A DNA stretch of 45,095 nt. Origin: CAZPFP01 sp964585895. Lineage in GTDB: Bacteria; Patescibacteriota; Microgenomatia; PFEM01; JAHIFH01. The DNA lies in NCBI GenBank assembly GCA_964585895.1, contig CAZPFP010000001.1, positions 1 through 45,095 on the forward strand, in the 5' to 3' direction. The translations under genes and the position numbers were made by a program. Shown one piece after another: positions 14,190-22,358 of this stretch (position 1 is its first letter; each line of letters opens with the position of its first letter). The notes beneath the pieces were generated by a model. The model did no database searches and was not told where the DNA came from. It saw only the letters and a list, made by a program, of their open reading frames with translations.

Positions 14190-16847
14190 GTGGACCGCGA
14201 ATTTTATCAGTGGCTTCAAACCTTGGTTTGCGCTCTTCAACTACCGGAATGGGGGTTGGAAGGTGAAATCAGTCGAAATGAAGCTTTTGCCCAAGTCGCT
14301 AATTATGCCCCTAGTTTGGGGGTTGAACTTAAACCCTCGGATCCCAAATTCTTACCGACTCTTCTTTTAAGATTAAACGAAATCCTGGCTGGAGAAAAAG
14401 AACCAGCCAGTCTTCCTGAGAACTTAAAAGAATTAGTTGACGCTTATGAAGAGCATCTGGAAAAAAGAAGGGAAGATGCTCTTAAAACAGCTTTTAAAAT
14501 TCCTCCTGAAAAAGAAGTTGATCAGTGGATAAAAAAACTTTATCAGAATTATCGACAAGAAATTCAAACCCAGATTGTTGACCCAGAAGAAAGCCTTGCC
14601 AACAATCCCTTACTTCGCCAAGAAATCAGTCACCAAATTACTATCGCTTTAGCCGAAAGCCTTCCTCCTACTGCCAGGAGAGAAGGGCCCGGTTCACTCT
14701 CTGAAGATGGTTACCGAGAATCTTTAGAAAAATTGCGACCGTTTATCAGCCAACAACTAAGATGGGCGGCAGTTGAAAGACCAAAAATTGAAACCGATAA
14801 AAACATCATCGACAAAACAGCCAGAACAACTCTAGAAGAAGCAAAAATCACCGCTTTTGCCGGCCGTCATTTTATTCCTGTCGAGAAATTACTGGTGCCA
14901 GCTGAGAAAAAAACGGCTAAAAAATCAGTTGAAGAGATAGAGAAGGCCCCCTGGCTTGAACCAACTACCCGAGACTTAACTTACCTTAATTGGCAGCCTT
15001 CGGGAAGCAAAGTTCCATTGGGACAAAAAGCTGCTTCAGGAGTAAAAAAAGTCTTTTTTTCCCCTTTTGCCAAGCCAGTTCAATGGCTTGCTGATCTTGC
15101 TCCAGAAGAGGCCAGAGAAAAGCAAAAAACTCTCACTTATCTTGCCAAAGGCTACACTCCGAGAGCGATTGATCAAACCCTTAAGTATCTCTATGAAAAA
15201 GAACCTAAGAGTCCCCAAATTCCTTTTTGGCAAGGAATGAAAGTCCTTTACAAAACCGAGAAGCCACCCTTCCAAGGACTCTTTGAACATTACTACCAAT
15301 GGAATACTTTAGGCAAAAAAGTCACTAAAATTAAAACTATCCCTTCCAGTCGCATTGCCAGAATTGTTACTTTTGGCCGGTTTGAAAACTTTGCCAGTTT
15401 AAGAGGTTCTTTTTGGAAAATTTTTAAAGGCACAAAAATTGGTGGATTTCTATCTAAAAGTGCCGGAAAAATTCTTGTTCGTCTTGGCAAGTTTGCTTCA
15501 GCTCTTTCTGGAGCTGGCACCGCTATGCTTGCCTGGGACACTTTCAAAAAAGGAATGAAAGCTGCCGGAGCTTATCTCTTCGGCTTGCTTCTAATTGCTG
15601 CTCACTATGGTCCTGCCGCTGTCACCGGAACCCTTATCGGCGGAATAGGCGGCGGCATCGTGGGTGGCATCATCGGCTTCAAAATTGGCGGTTTAATCGG
15701 AGTCGCCATCGGCGGCCCGTTAGGAATGGCTGTCGGTGGCACTATTGGCTTCCTTACCGGCGTCCTTATCCAATTCGTTTGGGATAAAATTACAGCCGCC
15801 GCTTCCACTATTTCTCTGCCTCAAATAGGCACCTCGTTTCTTAGTCAGACCGGAATGGCCACTGTTTCTACGGCTAAATGGTTTATTCCAGTGGCGGCGA
15901 CCACTTCGATTGTTGGTGGAATAACCGTTAGTATTATTGCTTCTTCTGCTTTTGTTATTCCCGCGGAAAGAAGACCTTCGCCCTGGGCGGGTCAATCGGA
16001 CTACATTCGGGTAGAAAAAACGGTTGCTTTTGCCGGTGAAATCAACCCAGACGGAACAATCAACAATAGCGAAATCGTCGATAAGACTGTTTTTACTTAC
16101 CAATTTACGATTACCGCTACTACCGCTACCCTAATTAATATCACTGCCGAAGACGTTATCACCACCACCCAAGAATCTGGGACGAATCAGATTGAAACCA
16201 AGGTTTGGCCTGATATTCCTGATTTAACCTCTGGCGAATCATGGACTTCTGAACCTTATGATATCCTGACCAGACCGGTTAATAAATTCACTGACTCGAT
16301 TCTTTCTAATATGGTTACCGTTTCGGCTGATGTTGAAGAAGAAAATCTAACCGGCGAACAATCGTTTGCTTCAACAACGGTAACCATTGGCAGTCCCCCC
16401 CAAGATTGTCCTAGGGGCTGGCCGGTCAATGCTCGACCGTTGGTTATCACCCAGGGCCCAAACGGTTCTTTTTCCCACCCCGGCCTAGAAGCAATTGATA
16501 TTGGCAGAGTAGGTAATACGACACCGGTCACCGCTACCCATAAAGGCATTGCCCATATTGGTGAAGATACTGGCAAAGGGAGATATGTGAGTATTACCAG
16601 TACATGCAAAGGTATCACTTTTAATTCTCTTTATGCTCACCTGGGAACAATTTTGGTTGACGACGGCAAACCAGTAATTTATGGTGAGCAAATCGGTATC
16701 ACTGATAATACCGGTGTCAGCACAGGTCCTCACCTCCACTATGAATTTAAATCTTCCGGGAATCAGATTAAGATGGCACCACTCAATATTCCGGCTAGCG
16801 TCCCTTATGGAAATACCTGTACTGATAGCAATCCTTGTGTTTATTAG
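14190..16847 (+). CDS. Multidomain membrane protein with C-terminal M23 peptidase
   Basis: 885 residues. Residues 1-430 are soluble and charged. Residues 440-570 are hydrophobic and glycine-zipper-like (GGIGGGIVGGIIGFKIGG), followed by another helix near 575-595. Residues 610-730 resemble a beta-sandwich. The C-terminal domain is an M23/LytM endopeptidase: His763 and Asp770 (SHPGLEAIDIG) and GPHLHYEF with His848/His850 are the zinc ligands and catalytic residues. It should cut peptide bridges outside the membrane and help the channel cross the wall. The GTG at 14190 is used; TATTAT ends nine bases before it. The glycine-zipper region could form a pore or anchor. Confidence 0.82.
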   Translation: MDREFYQWLQTLVCALQLPEWGLEGEISRNEAFAQVANYAPSLGVELKPSDPKFLPTLLLRLNEILAGEKEPASLPENLKELVDAYEEHLEKRREDALKTAFKIPPEKEVDQWIKKLYQNYRQEIQTQIVDPEESLANNPLLRQEISHQITIALAESLPPTARREGPGSLSEDGYRESLEKLRPFISQQLRWAAVERPKIETDKNIIDKTARTTLEEAKITAFAGRHFIPVEKLLVPAEKKTAKKSVEEIEKAPWLEPTTRDLTYLNWQPSGSKVPLGQKAASGVKKVFFSPFAKPVQWLADLAPEEAREKQKTLTYLAKGYTPRAIDQTLKYLYEKEPKSPQIPFWQGMKVLYKTEKPPFQGLFEHYYQWNTLGKKVTKIKTIPSSRIARIVTFGRFENFASLRGSFWKIFKGTKIGGFLSKSAGKILVRLGKFASALSGAGTAMLAWDTFKKGMKAAGAYLFGLLLIAAHYGPAAVTGTLIGGIGGGIVGGIIGFKIGGLIGVAIGGPLGMAVGGTIGFLTGVLIQFVWDKITAAASTISLPQIGTSFLSQTGMATVSTAKWFIPVAATTSIVGGITVSIIASSAFVIPAERRPSPWAGQSDYIRVEKTVAFAGEINPDGTINNSEIVDKTVFTYQFTITATTATLINITAEDVITTTQESGTNQIETKVWPDIPDLTSGESWTSEPYDILTRPVNKFTDSILSNMVTVSADVEEENLTGEQSFASTTVTIGSPPQDCPRGWPVNARPLVITQGPNGSFSHPGLEAIDIGRVGNTTPVTATHKGIAHIGEDTGKGRYVSITSTCKGITFNSLYAHLGTILVDDGKPVIYGEQIGITDNTGVSTGPHLHYEFKSSGNQIKMAPLNIPASVPYGNTCTDSNPCVY

Positions 16848-16852
16848 AAAAA

Positions 16853-17914
16853 ATGAATTACCTAGTTAATATTTTTAAAAAAAGAGCGATTTTTATTCTC
16901 CTGGCGGCAACCGCTACTATTATCGGTTGCCTCTTTTTCTGGTCAAGAAACATTGCCAAAAAACCAACTGAGGTTGCTACCCTACCGCCCCTGCCTCCCC
17001 CGGGAATCGAGCAACATCAGTTAGATATTACTCCCCAAGCTTCTGAGCTTAAAGGAAAATTTGCTGACTTTCCTAGGCAATTGCCTGTCTACCAAATCAT
17101 TTCTCCTAAAATCTCCCCTGAACAGGCTTTATTAATTGCCAAGAATTTTGGTTTTCAAGACCCACCATTAATTCTCCAAGACGTTAAACTTGGGCCAACC
17201 TACAACTGGTCAACAACGGAAAATTATCTGACCATCATTACCAACCAGAGTTCGGTTTCTTACGGACTAGACCTACTCAGCAACCCCGGTATTCTAAAAG
17301 GAAATCTGCCCTCACCTGAGGAAACCAAAACCACCGCTCTCTCCTATTTAAAAAACCAAACGATTCCTCTTCCCCAAAGCTTAGAACCAACTGTTAAACA
17401 AGTTCAATATCTTAAAAAATCAGGTCCAACATATAAACCAGTTGATTCTTCTGAAACTGCTGATGTTATCCAGATTGAATTTGAATTCAAAATCGACGAA
17501 TTCAACATTTTCTCACCAATACCTAATGCTGTCCCTTTAACTCTTAGAATTGGCCCAGAAATGAAAATTGTTAGCTTAGATTATCAACCACCTTTTAACC
17601 AATTTAATCGTTATCATTCTTACTCTCTTAAAACAGAAAAAGCAGTTTTAGAAAATATTGAAGCCGTACCTCAAATCAGTTATCTCCGCTTCCCATCATA
17701 TCAAGAACTGATTACTAAAGAAAATTACCAAAAAATTAGTTTAATTGAATTTAAAGAAGTTAAATTAGGATATTACCAGCCATCACTGCCTGGGGAATAC
17801 ATACAACCAGTCTTTTTTATCTCTGGGGTTGTTCAGTTAGAAAACAAAAAAACAGGAGAAGTTTTTCTTTATCTTCCGGCCATCGCCGAAGAATATTTTG
17901 TCTCGAACCTGTAA
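16853..17914 (+). CDS. Membrane-anchored extracellular protein of unknown function
   Basis: 353 residues with one N-terminal membrane helix (about residues 11-29) followed by a Pro-rich stalk (LPPLPPPG) and a globular part rich in beta strands. No catalytic motif or known family is recognised. It starts six bases after the M23 gene and ends convergently with dnaN, so it is probably the last gene of the secretion cluster. The ATG at 16853 is preferred to a start 18 bases upstream because the latter lies inside the M23 coding end. Confidence 0.75.
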   Translation: MNYLVNIFKKRAIFILLAATATIIGCLFFWSRNIAKKPTEVATLPPLPPPGIEQHQLDITPQASELKGKFADFPRQLPVYQIISPKISPEQALLIAKNFGFQDPPLILQDVKLGPTYNWSTTENYLTIITNQSSVSYGLDLLSNPGILKGNLPSPEETKTTALSYLKNQTIPLPQSLEPTVKQVQYLKKSGPTYKPVDSSETADVIQIEFEFKIDEFNIFSPIPNAVPLTLRIGPEMKIVSLDYQPPFNQFNRYHSYSLKTEKAVLENIEAVPQISYLRFPSYQELITKENYQKISLIEFKEVKLGYYQPSLPGEYIQPVFFISGVVQLENKKTGEVFLYLPAIAEEYFVSNL

Positions 17915-17926
17915 AAAAGAAGCTTT

Positions 17927-19054
17927 TCACTCCTGAACCCTGACTGGCATGATGATGTGAAGATAGGATTGGTCGCCTTTGACAGTAAAAACGCCAGGGT
18001 TTAAAGAACCAGAGATTTCTAGATTAATCTGCTCACTCTCTATTGTCCCAAGAAAGTCAAGAAGATAACGAGAGTTAAAAGCAATTTTACTGCCAACACC
18101 TTTAACTTTGGCTTCTAAGCGGACTCGATTACGTCCTACTTGAGCAGTATTAGCAGTAATCTCTAATCCTTTTTTATCAATCTGAAAGCGAATGATATTA
18201 GCCGCTTCTCTGGCAAAAATGGCCGCCGCCCTTACGGCTCTGATTAGTTCAACCACATCAATCATTAAATTTGTCTTACCTTTATTAGGGATAATTTTTT
18301 CATAATCAGGATATTTGCCTTCAATCAAACGAGAAACAATTTCTGTATCAGGAGTGGAAAAAATTACCTGGTTAGCTCTTTCAGTAATTGTCAAGCCAAT
18401 ATTCTTCTCTTGTTCTTTTTCACCCGTGGCTCTGGCTAATTCCGTTAAAGTTCGAGAAGGAATAATTAACCCTTTTTTCAGTTCTTTTGATTCAGTAATC
18501 CCTTTAGTAGTGGGAATTTTTTTCAAACTCAAACGATAACCATCAGTGGCCGCTAGAATTAAATCCTTTCCTTTTACTAATAACAAGACGCCAGTTAAAA
18601 CCGGACGACCCTCATCTTGAGCGGCGGCAAAAGCGACCTGATTGATCGCTCGAGTCAAACTATCAGAAGCAAAACTAAGATCTGGTTTACCTTTGACCGA
18701 AGGAATCTTTGGAAACTCAGTGGCCGCTAAACCGTTAAATTCAGCCTGATACTGACCGCAATTAACTAATAAATTATTTTCTCTGGCTTCCAGTTCAACT
18801 TTCTCAGTTGGTAAAGAAGCCACAGATTCAGCCAAAATTTTAGCGGGAATAGAAATGGCACCTTCTTTTTCTACTTTGGCACCAAGCCAATGATTGATCC
18901 CTGTTTCTAAATTAGTTGCCGAGAGTTTCAATCTTCCCTGGTCAGTTGTTAAAAGAATGTTACTTAAAACCGGTAACTGAGCTCGACTAGCGACAGAACG
19001 ACTAACAGTGGCTAATCCTCGGGCAAGATTTTCTTGAAGAACAGATAGTTTCAT
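17927..19054 (-). CDS. dnaN: DNA polymerase III beta subunit (sliding clamp)
   Basis: 375 residues, the normal length. It starts with MKLSVLQENLARGL and ends in HIIMPVR, both typical of bacterial clamps; the central SRTLTELAR and the loop PDYEKIIP are also family features. The clamp dimer encircles DNA and tethers the polymerase. It lies downstream of dnaA on the same strand, the standard order. The 307 bases between them hold R1 repeats that end exactly at the dnaN ATG and weak DnaA boxes. No good -10 box is seen directly before the start, so transcription may come from dnaA or from within the repeat. Confidence 0.96.
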   Translation of the reverse strand: MKLSVLQENLARGLATVSRSVASRAQLPVLSNILLTTDQGRLKLSATNLETGINHWLGAKVEKEGAISIPAKILAESVASLPTEKVELEARENNLLVNCGQYQAEFNGLAATEFPKIPSVKGKPDLSFASDSLTRAINQVAFAAAQDEGRPVLTGVLLLVKGKDLILAATDGYRLSLKKIPTTKGITESKELKKGLIIPSRTLTELARATGEKEQEKNIGLTITERANQVIFSTPDTEIVSRLIEGKYPDYEKIIPNKGKTNLMIDVVELIRAVRAAAIFAREAANIIRFQIDKKGLEITANTAQVGRNRVRLEAKVKGVGSKIAFNSRYLLDFLGTIESEQINLEISGSLNPGVFTVKGDQSYLHIIMPVRVQE

Positions 19055-19165
19055 TTCGAATTTATGAGAAACAAGCTTTGCTTATTTCGAATTTACGAGA
19101 AACAAGATTCTTAATTCGAGCGCTAGCGAGAAACAAGGTCCTGCGCGAAGCGCATGGTTCTTATT
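19054..19165 (-). repeat. R1 repeat array before dnaN (one full, two short units)
   Basis: Read on the minus strand: one full unit (about 19113-19165) of the form TAAGAACC, hairpin (ATGCGC-TTC-GCGCA), GACCTTGTTTCTCG, GCTCGAA; then two shortened units (19084-19113 and 19054-19085) with CTTGTTTCTCRTAAATTCGAA. The last unit ends in the dnaN start codon. The same family precedes yidC and rplY. Confidence 0.75.
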
Positions 19166-19166
19166 G

Positions 19167-19370
19167 GTTTATCCTGATTTTACCCTTTTTAGCTTAAAAC
19201 CTCAATAGTAGATTATTATGTATTTAACTTGTTGTTGTTGTTGTTTCTGTTGATAAGTGGGTAATTCTTCTTTTGTCTATTTAGTTTTCGGTTTTTATTC
19301 TTGTTCAAAAAGCTGTTAATAATTTTCACTCTTTCGTGGATAAGTTGATAATTAAAATCTTTTATCCATA
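19167..19370. other. AT-rich dnaN-dnaA spacer with degenerate DnaA boxes, possible oriC part
   Basis: The space between dnaN and dnaA beyond the R1 repeats is AT-rich with a TTG-repeat tract and holds one-mismatch DnaA boxes: TGTTGATAA (19248-19256), CGTGGATAA (19335-19343) and TTATCCATA (19362-19370, at the dnaA stop). Bacterial origins commonly lie next to dnaA. Whether this spacer or the region upstream of dnaA is the origin cannot be told without skew analysis. No RNA gene is seen here. Confidence 0.4.
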
Positions 19371-20746
19371 AAGCTTTCGTTTTATCCCCGCGATTTCCAC
19401 TCGCAAATCCTCGGACTCAGGCAGGAGGTTGGTGATTTTATCCACCCCGTACATAACAGTCGTGTGGTCGCGATTACCTAGGAATTGACCAATGTCTAAT
19501 AAAGGCATTTTTAGTTCGGTTCTTAAGAGATACATCAGCACTTGTCGAGCGTGAGCTAACTTTTTTGGTCTTCTTGGTCCAAGAAGTTCCTTGTTTTTAA
19601 AGTGGTAAAAATTAGCCACCGCTCCCAGAAATTCTTTGGGCTTGACCAGTCTTTTAGGAATTGACCCGGTATTGGTTGTTCCCAAAAGAGCCGAAGTTAA
19701 TTCAGGGGTTAGGGGTTCATTTTTAGTTTTGGTTTCGGAAATCAGGCGGACAAGGAAGCCTTCCAATCTTCGGGTGGAGGTGATGTTGCTGGCAATTAAT
19801 TGGGCAATATCCATCGGTAACTTTATCCTTCGCTGTTGGGCTTTGATTAAAACAATGNNNNNNNNNNTCTTAATTCAAAATCCGGGTCTTGGATGTCAAT
19901 AGCTAAACCGCCCTCAAATCTGGAGCGGAGCCGGTCTTCAAGCTTATTGATTTCATCAGGGCGACGGTCAGAAGTTAGAACAATTTGCCCTCCAGCTCGC
20001 CAAATAGCATTAAAAGTGTGGAAAAACTCTTCTTGGACCGCGGTTTTACCGGCGATGAACTGAATATCGTCAATCAAAAAAACCCGAGCCGAGCGATATT
20101 TATCTTTGAACTGTTTGGTGGATTTTTTACGAATAGCATCTACAATCTCGGTAGTAAACTCCTCTCCCATACAATAAATAATGTTAACTCTCGGACGGCG
20201 AGCTAAAATCGCCGCCCCAACTGCTTGCATCAGGTGGGTTTTGCCCACCCCCACTCCGCCATAAAGGAAAAGAGGGTTGTAAGATTTACCGGGGGAATCG
20301 GCGACCGCGTTGGCAGCCGCATGAGCCATTTGGTTGGTAGCGTTGACCGCAAAAGTTTCAAAGTTAAAATCAGGTCTTAGACCAGCCCGAATAATCGCTT
20401 CCTCGGTTGCTGATTTTTCCGGTTTTGCCTTTTCAAAAAGAGGGCCCTTTTTACCTTCCCGCTCTTTTACTCTTGCGCTTTCTTTTACTTGTTTAACGAC
20501 AAAAGTTAAATCATTTTTCTTTTTCGTGGTTTTATCGAGGGCTTCCTTAATTAAGCCATAATAGCGGTTTTCAATAGTACTGCCGACAAAGGTTGAAGGT
20601 GAAGCAATTTCAATAATCTGGTGTTTTTCGTCAACCTCTTTAATTTTATTAATAAAGGTTTGGGGAAACCAAGTGGCAAAATTGGCAGAAGAGAGAGTCA
20701 GTTTTAAGTTTTCCAGAACGGTTCGCCAGAGTTTATCTTTGTCCAT
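19362..20746 (-). CDS. dnaA: Chromosomal replication initiator DnaA (split by assembly gap)
   Basis: Domain I (LWRTVLENLKLTLSSANFATWF), the AAA+ domain with Walker A GGVGVGKTH and Walker B FLIDDIQF, and domain IV with the DnaA-box-binding signature LGNRDHTTVMYG are all present. DnaA opens the origin and recruits the helicase. The 10-N gap at 19858-19867 makes the two halves appear in different frames, but the sequence after the gap reads IVLIKAQQRRIKLP in the continuing DnaA frame, so the gene is probably intact with about five missing bases rather than ten. The ATG at 20746 is preferred to an upstream TTG at 20764. Confidence 0.95.
19858..19867. other. Assembly gap (10 N) inside dnaA
   Basis: Ten undetermined bases between FELR and IVLIKA of DnaA. 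Comparison with the usual R-x-x-I-L spacing suggests two missing codons, that is five real bases before the C that follows. Confidence 0.95.
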
Positions 20747-20782
20747 ATTTAAAGCGGATAACAACGGGGCAGAAGTAAATCA

Positions 20783-20811
20783 ATTTAAACAACTTATCCA
20801 CAAGTTGTCAA
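20783..20811 (-). promoter_or_regulatory. dnaA promoter with a perfect DnaA box in its spacer
   Basis: On the minus strand TTGACA (20806-20811), 17 bases, TTAAAT (20783-20788). The spacer contains TGTGGATAA (20794-20802), a consensus DnaA box, centred in the palindrome ACAACTT-ATCCAC-AAGTTGT (20789-20808). DnaA bound there would block RNA polymerase, a simple autorepression design. Confidence 0.7.
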
Positions 20812-20830
20812 GAAGCAAAAATAATAAAAG

Positions 20831-20858
20831 TTGAAGAAAAAGTTTTTTTTGTTATAAA
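20831..20858 (+). promoter_or_regulatory. Promoter of small-membrane-protein operon C3
   Basis: TTGAAG (20831-20836), 16 bases, TATAAA (20853-20858). Divergent from dnaA. Followed after six bases by AGGAAAT, as in the two related operons at 41752 and 43288. Confidence 0.6.
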
Positions 20859-20864
20859 AAAGTT

Positions 20865-20939
20865 AGGAAATTCTGGTCTTTTTGAAAAACGCTTTCAATA
20901 AAGACTATTGGAACTTTGACATGCCTATTTTCTTTCATC
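20865..20939 (+). ncRNA. Conserved structured 5' leader, copy C3
   Basis: Begins with AGGAAAT (20865-20871), the likely transcript start. Then GTCTTTTTGAAA (20876-20887) pairs with TTTCAATAAAGAC (20893-20905) over 12 base pairs with one bulged T; GCTT (20891-20894) spans the loop edge. TTCATC follows at 20934-20939 and the coding start is about 100 bases after AGGAAAT. Its order of parts matches copies C1 and C2. Confidence 0.6.
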
Positions 20940-20966
20940 AAGAATTTGTTGGAAAAAGGAGAAGAA

Positions 20967-21209
20967 ATGTCGAGAAAACAGCTTGAGAGCGAAAGGAAGA
21001 CTGTCGAGTTATTAGTGGGTTTGGTTCTCGGCGCCGCTGCTATTTTGTTCCTTTCTTATTGGATTGGTACCTTAACCGTTTCGTTGATTCAACAGGTTTG
21101 GTTTGCAGCTTGTTTGGTCTTCGGAGCTGGGTTAGGAATTTCTCCTGGAATTTGGCATTTGAGGAATCTCAGTAAAAAGAAAAAGGAGGCAGGCAATGGT
21201 GTTTTTTAG
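20967..21209 (+). CDS. Small two-TM membrane protein of operon C3
   Basis: 80 residues: a charged N-terminus (MSRKQLESERKTVE), two hydrophobic helices (about 14-33 and 42-60) and a lysine-rich end. No family is recognised. AAAGGAG just before the ATG at 20967 decides this start over one 51 bases upstream. It overlaps the next gene by 14 bases. The long structured leader, strong ribosome binding site and hairpin terminator set this operon apart from the leaderless genes around it. Confidence 0.75.
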   Translation: MSRKQLESERKTVELLVGLVLGAAAILFLSYWIGTLTVSLIQQVWFAACLVFGAGLGISPGIWHLRNLSKKKKEAGNGVF

Positions 21210-21513
21210 TTGGCTGGTGGTGATGACGGTAGTCGCCTCAATTGCCATCTCTTTGAATAGTTACAATTTCAGTCCTCCCTCAGGTCGGCCAGTATCAAAG
21301 GTTTTGTACGTGACCGGTTTACTCTATGCCTTGGTTGGCTATCTTATTTTCATAATCAGCGCCGCTTATTTTTTTGACAGCGGCAACTTTGTTGCATTGG
21401 CTGGCGTTTTTGTGGGTGTGCCCCTGGGAGTTATCCTTGGGCTTTGTTTGGAGGTGGCTGTTTTTGCTCGTCTGCTGAAAAGAAATCAAAACAGTCTGAC
21501 AGATGATTGTTGA
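21196..21513 (+). CDS. Small three-TM membrane protein of operon C3
   Basis: 105 residues with three hydrophobic stretches (about 3-20, 34-58, 64-90) and a polar C-terminus. AAGGAGG lies seven bases before the ATG. No known family and no clear similarity to the proteins of operons C1 and C2, although the leader is shared. It is followed by a terminator at 21537-21595. A role in membrane physiology or stress is possible, but nothing in the sequence shows it. Confidence 0.75.
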   Translation: MVFFSWLVVMTVVASIAISLNSYNFSPPSGRPVSKVLYVTGLLYALVGYLIFIISAAYFFDSGNFVALAGVFVGVPLGVILGLCLEVAVFARLLKRNQNSLTDDC

Positions 21514-21536
21514 AAGGAAAATAAATTATCAAACAA

Positions 21537-21595
21537 AGCCATGGTTTGGCTAAAGATCAAAATATTGATCTCAGACCATGGCTCTCGTTTTTTTT
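21537..21595 (+). terminator. Nested-hairpin terminator of operon C3
   Basis: Outer stem AGCCATGGT (21537-21545) with ACCATGGCT (21575-21583), inner stem GATCAA with TTGATC (21555-21570), then CTCG and eight Ts. The hairpin-within-hairpin design resembles the terminators at 43205 and 44004. The rpmH promoter begins immediately after it. Confidence 0.8.
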
Positions 21596-21599
21596 AGCC

Positions 21600-21628
21600 T
21601 TGTTTTTTTTCTTACTTCCTAGTATCCT
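21600..21628 (+). promoter_or_regulatory. rpmH promoter, leaderless type
   Basis: TTGTTT (21600-21605), 17 bases, TATCCT (21623-21628), then six bases to the rpmH ATG. It directly follows the C3 terminator. Confidence 0.5.
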
Positions 21629-21634
21629 AAGAGC

Positions 21635-21772
21635 ATGCCAAAACGAACCTACCAACCAAAAAAGAAAAAAAGAGGGAGAACTCATGGCTTCCGCAAGCGG
21701 ATGCAGACTTCGGATGGAAGAAAAGTTATTAAAAGACGAAGGACTATCGGGCGCAAGCGATTAACCGTTTAG
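21635..21772 (+). CDS. rpmH: 50S ribosomal protein bL34
   Basis: 45 residues, MPKRTYQPKKKKRGRTHGF followed by RKRMQTSDGRKVIKRRR, the unmistakable bL34 sequence of the large ribosomal subunit. It is the first gene of the conserved rpmH-rnpA-yidD-yidC-khpB order next to dnaA found in many bacteria. The ATG at 21635 is fixed by the conserved MPKRTYQP start, and a -10 box lies six bases ahead, so the message should be leaderless. rnpA follows one base after the stop. Confidence 0.97.
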   Translation: MPKRTYQPKKKKRGRTHGFRKRMQTSDGRKVIKRRRTIGRKRLTV

Positions 21773-21773
21773 A

Positions 21774-22121
21774 ATGTTACCCAAACAATACAGACTTCCC
21801 TTAAGAACCGAGTTAAGGAGAGTTAAAAACAGAAGTATTCTTGTTCAAGGGGGTCTTTTTGGTTTGTTAATTAGCCCTCAGGTTTTAAAAACCCAACCTT
21901 CGCGTTTTGGTTTTATTATCTCTACTAAAGTTCATAAAAAAGCGGTCAAGAGAAATCGGGCAAAAAGATTATTGACTGAAGCTGTTCTTAGCCTATCTTC
22001 TAAGATAAAACCTGGTTTTGATGTGGTTTTCTTAGCCAAGAAAAAAATTATTGACATCAGCCTTGAAGAAATCAAAAAAGAAGTTAAGAGACTTTTTATT
22101 GAAGCGGAGCTAATAAAGTAA
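21774..22121 (+). CDS. rnpA: Ribonuclease P protein component
   Basis: 115 residues. The basic signature HKKAVKRNRAKRLLTEA is the conserved RNR motif of RnpA, which binds the RNase P RNA and helps remove tRNA 5' leaders. GFIISTKVHKKAV and FDVVFLAKK are other family blocks. It follows rpmH with a one-base gap and abuts yidD, so it depends on the same transcript. Confidence 0.94.
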   Translation: MLPKQYRLPLRTELRRVKNRSILVQGGLFGLLISPQVLKTQPSRFGFIISTKVHKKAVKRNRAKRLLTEAVLSLSSKIKPGFDVVFLAKKKIIDISLEEIKKEVKRLFIEAELIK

Positions 22122-22358
22122 ATGAAGAAGCTGGTTCTTTCCTTAATTAAGGCTTACCGGAAATCCTGGCTTTTTCGGTCTCCAATTCTCAAATTTTTGT
22201 TTTTATCTGACGCCGCCTGTCGCTTTCGCCCCACTTGTTCGGAATATACTTATCAAGCGATAGAAGGCTATGGTATAATTCGAGGCAGCCTTTTGGGCTT
22301 AAAAAGAATTATTAAATGTCATCCTTGGAGTAAGGGAGGCTACGATCCAGTCAGATAA
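22122..22358 (+). CDS. yidD: Membrane protein insertion efficiency factor YidD
   Basis: 78 residues with the family motifs CRFRPTCSEYTYQAI and HPWSKGGYDPV, complete at both ends. YidD is a small amphipathic protein that assists YidC in inserting membrane proteins. Its ATG comes directly after the rnpA stop and yidC follows, the usual order. The stop codon is the first base triplet of an R1 repeat. Confidence 0.95.
   Translation: MKKLVLSLIKAYRKSWLFRSPILKFLFLSDAACRFRPTCSEYTYQAIEGYGIIRGSLLGLKRIIKCHPWSKGGYDPVR

Noticed and set aside
282..17914. Complete integrative conjugative element or prophage
   Set aside because: No relaxase, coupling protein, integrase, attachment repeats or phage structural genes are seen in the window.
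19054..19165. R1 repeats as ordinary rho-independent terminators
   Set aside because: The hairpins are not followed by a U run and the units lie at gene starts, in two cases ending in the start codon.
19362..20764. dnaA as a pseudogene split by a frameshift
   Set aside because: The break coincides with a run of Ns and the sequence on both sides continues the DnaA domains.
21546..21764. 72-residue frame spanning the terminator and rpmH
   Set aside because: It crosses the C3 terminator and is the wrong frame of bL34.
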